Shown here piece by piece: positions 61,842 to 64,000 of a DNA stretch of 64,000 nt. A program made the translations under genes and the position numbers. How positions within the stretch are numbered: position 1 is the stretch's first letter; every line of letters begins with the position of its first letter. Under the pieces are notes generated by a model, which saw only the letters and a program-made list of their open reading frames with translations, was not told where the DNA came from and made no database searches. The DNA is taken from NCBI RefSeq assembly GCF_011769525.1, contig NZ_CP050440.1:2481501-2545500 (forward strand), in the 5' to 3' direction. This DNA comes from Tolypothrix sp. PCC 7910. GTDB lineage: Bacteria > Cyanobacteriota > Cyanobacteriia > Cyanobacteriales > Nostocaceae.

Positions 61842-64000
61842 ATGAATCAGATACAGAACTGGCTCCAAGGTAATTGTGTCCTAGTGAAACGACGTAGAAT
61901 AAAGCGAGCTAAATGCGATCGCACTTCTTTTCAAAATGGCTTTTGGCGACTATTCGCAATGATCACTGTGCAACCAAAGCTCATATTATGCAGCCTTATT
62001 CTGCTGAGTAGCACTCCAGCATACAGCCAAATCAATCCTGATAATACTTTAGGCTCAGAAAGTTCTCGCATTACACCCAATGTTGTAATTAATGGTGCAA
62101 ATGCAGACAGAATTGACGGTGGTGCTGTACGTGGTAGTAATCTTTTTCATAGTTTTACTCAGTTTAATATTAATGATGGGCAACGAGTATATTTTGGCAA
62201 CCCTGTGGGAGTACAAAATATTTTCACTAGGGTGACAGGCGGACAAGGCTCAAATATTTTGGGAACATTAGGAGTTATAGGAAGTGCCAATTTATTTCTC
62301 ATCAATCCCAATGGCATTGTATTTGGTAAAAATGCTCAGTTAGATATTGGGGGAGCCTTTACAGCGACTACAGCAAATAGCTTACTCTTCCCCAATGGTG
62401 TTGAGTTTAGTGCCACTAATACTCAAGCACCACCTTTATTAACTATCAATGTTCCAATTGGCTTGCAGTTTGGTTCTCAACCTGGAAGTATTAATAGCCA
62501 AGCAGTTAATCTATTGTATGTTGGATCTGGTAGCACTCTAACATTTATGGGTGGTGAAATTGATTTGAATGGTAGTTTTTTATTCGCTCAAAATGGACAA
62601 GTAAAATTGGCAGCAGTTGGTGGAGATACATCTGTTGGATTGAATGTTAATGGCTCATCATTGGATTTTAAATTACCAGAAAATTTTGGACGCTCACCCA
62701 TTAATTTCACAAATAGCAGAATTATCGCTACAGGTGAAAATAGTGGTATTGAAATATTTGGTGGAAAAACTGGCTTAAGCGGAAATAGTTCATATCTATT
62801 TAGTTCTAATGGCGGCTCTATTGTTGTTGATGCAACTCAATTGAAGTTAGACAACAACGCCGGAATTGCGAGCGCTACTAATGGTGCAGCTAAAGGTGGT
62901 GATATTCAAATTCAAGCCAGCGATGCAGTAACTCTTACTAATCATGCACAGATTTTTTCCAATAATGCTGCTACAGGTGCGGGTGGTGACATTACTATCA
63001 ATGCCAGAGAAATCACAATTACTGGAGATGGAACAGTAAACAATAGTAGTGCAATTGCTACATTGAGCAGTGGTAAAGGTAATGGAGGAAATCTCACCTT
63101 CAATGCCAAGGAGTCAGCTAACTTCAATGGTGGTTTAATCGCCCTTAATACTAGCGCCGAAGGTAACGGAGGAAACTTAACTGTACGAGCTACAGATTCT
63201 GTCAATATCACTAACCAAGCTTTATTATCACTCGGCAGCTTTAGTTCCGGTTCAACAGGTAATCTGCGAATTGAAACTGGCACGTTGCGAGTTCAAAACA
63301 CTTTCTTAAAACAGGGGGGAATGAGAGTATTTGCATCTGATGGTGGAAGAGCCGGATCTATTTCCATTCAGGCTCGCAATGCGGTTGAGGTGGCTCAAAG
63401 TCAGATAGCTACATCAGGTATGATTATCACACCACCCGGAAGTAAAACTCAAGCAACACCAGGGGATGTCACTATTGAAACCCAGCGGCTAAATCTTAAA
63501 GATGGGGGTTCTATTAGTACAGCTACTAATTATGGCAATGCAAATGCAGCTAACATTTTAATTAAAGCTGGTGAATATGTAGAGATTAGCGGTGACAATA
63601 GCGGGGTATTAAGCAGCACAAGCAATGGCTCAGGAAATGGGGGTAATGTCACGATTGAAACACCTAGATTCACTGTAAGCCAAGGAGGAAAGGTAGATAC
63701 CTCATCCCTGCGAAGTACTGGGAATGCTGGAAATATTACCATCCGCGCCAAAGATGTGGACATAGATGGGTTCGTTTTTATACCCAAGGGACAGTTGCCT
63801 ACATCTGCTGTAGAAGCAATTTTATCTGACCCCATAACACAACAAGTTTTGTCCCAATTTGGGGGAATTTCTTCTGTAAGTGGCTTATCCTCAGATGTAC
63901 TTGAAGGTAAGGCAAATGTAAGAGGTGGCACCATAACTATTGACACAGAACGGTTGCGGTTGAGTAATGGTGGAAACATCTCTACTTCCGTACTTCTGGG
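61842..64000 (+). CDS. Two-partner-secretion adhesin 4 (partial, runs off the right edge)
   Basis: The frame stays open from the ATG at 61842 to the window end, giving about 719 residues. The head is MNQIQNWLQGNC, then a shortened basic region, the signal core LCSLILLSSTPAYSQ and TPS domain FHSFTQFNINDGQRVYFGNP and LFLINPNGIVFGKNAQLDIG. The middle follows subtype B like adhesin 2: PPLLTINVPIGLQFGSQP, IVVDATQLKLDNNAGIASAT, FVFIPKGQ and RLRLSNGGNISTSVLLG. Its leader is missing about a dozen bases compared with adhesins 2 and 3 (no CTTGAGAG). The C-terminal module and any following TpsB gene lie outside the window. Confidence 0.88.
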   Translation, partial: MNQIQNWLQGNCVLVKRRRIKRAKCDRTSFQNGFWRLFAMITVQPKLILCSLILLSSTPAYSQINPDNTLGSESSRITPNVVINGANADRIDGGAVRGSNLFHSFTQFNINDGQRVYFGNPVGVQNIFTRVTGGQGSNILGTLGVIGSANLFLINPNGIVFGKNAQLDIGGAFTATTANSLLFPNGVEFSATNTQAPPLLTINVPIGLQFGSQPGSINSQAVNLLYVGSGSTLTFMGGEIDLNGSFLFAQNGQVKLAAVGGDTSVGLNVNGSSLDFKLPENFGRSPINFTNSRIIATGENSGIEIFGGKTGLSGNSSYLFSSNGGSIVVDATQLKLDNNAGIASATNGAAKGGDIQIQASDAVTLTNHAQIFSNNAATGAGGDITINAREITITGDGTVNNSSAIATLSSGKGNGGNLTFNAKESANFNGGLIALNTSAEGNGGNLTVRATDSVNITNQALLSLGSFSSGSTGNLRIETGTLRVQNTFLKQGGMRVFASDGGRAGSISIQARNAVEVAQSQIATSGMIITPPGSKTQATPGDVTIETQRLNLKDGGSISTATNYGNANAANILIKAGEYVEISGDNSGVLSSTSNGSGNGGNVTIETPRFTVSQGGKVDTSSLRSTGNAGNITIRAKDVDIDGFVFIPKGQLPTSAVEAILSDPITQQVLSQFGGISSVSGLSSDVLEGKANVRGGTITIDTERLRLSNGGNISTSVLL

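Noticed and set aside
50940-63979. Many minus-strand frames of 60-150 codons opposite the adhesin genes
   Set aside because: Pro/Leu/Ser-rich reading of the complementary strand of repetitive Gly/Asn/Ile beta-helix codons; shadows only.
1-64000. CRISPR array
   Set aside because: No repeat of 25-40 bp with regular unique spacers was seen; the tandem repeats are 7-bp STRRs or protein-coding beta-helix repeats.

Overview
The window is chromosomal DNA from a filamentous, probably heterocyst-forming cyanobacterium (Nostocales: Nostoc/Calothrix/Tolypothrix-like). The evidence is a cyanobacterial gltA-ndhA-ndhI block, psbA, cyanobacterial PEP carboxylase, many GCGATCGC (HIP1) octamers, short tandem heptamer repeats (STRRs) and Pix/Pil/Hmp-type chemotaxis genes. 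The species cannot be fixed from this sequence alone.

Layout. 1-5.7 kb (minus strand): NDH-1 subunits (ndhI partial, ndhA), citrate synthase, SixA phosphatase and a DHH phosphoesterase. 6.5-8.6 kb: an HNH endonuclease and an intact-looking IS5-type insertion sequence that ends 55 bp before the alanine racemase gene. 10.05 kb: tRNA-Leu(UAG). 11.1-19.2 kb: a five-gene chemotaxis/phototaxis operon (PATAN-REC, CheY, CheW, MCP, CheA-REC). The receptor's GAF domain carries a DPCF motif plus a second cysteine, as in DXCF cyanobacteriochromes. 19.6-23.1 kb: small genes, including a ribbon-helix-helix protein fused to a molybdate-binding Mop/TOBE domain, a Crp-type regulator, a DUF427 protein and several small unknowns. 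23.2-26.2 kb: ppc. 26.8-31.4 kb: an SGNH/DUF1574 protein and an MBOAT acyltransferase, probably a polysaccharide O-acylation pair. 31.8-36.4 kb: psbA (Gln130 form), a CHASE2-GGDEF-EAL protein and a DUF928 protein.

38.1-64 kb is the accessory part and the most interesting. It starts with a type I secretion ABC transporter carrying an N-terminal cyclic-nucleotide-binding-like domain and a degenerate C39 domain, followed by its HlyD-type adaptor. Next come a sigma-factor-like protein, a DUF1822 protein, a CHAT-CHASE2 membrane protein and a secreted DUF928-like protein. After these lie four tandem haemagglutinin-type (two-partner-secretion) adhesin genes, the last cut by the window edge. A 27-bp upstream motif is shared, ungapped, by the sigma-like gene and adhesins 2, 3 and 4. 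My working hypothesis is a self-contained surface-adhesin regulon: the CHAT-CHASE2 protein senses at the membrane, the sigma-like factor acts through the shared element, and the adhesins are the output. The adhesins have conserved ends, variable middles, an alternating A-B-A-B subtype order and a conserved C-terminal cysteine pair that could tether them.

The non-coding DNA holds many palindromes and STRRs. These include a roughly 236-bp MITE-like element made of five consecutive small palindromes between 33-bp terminal inverted repeats, and an STRR block flanked by an 18-bp direct repeat that appears to have replaced the C-terminus of the GGDEF-EAL protein. No CRISPR array, rRNA or prophage was seen.
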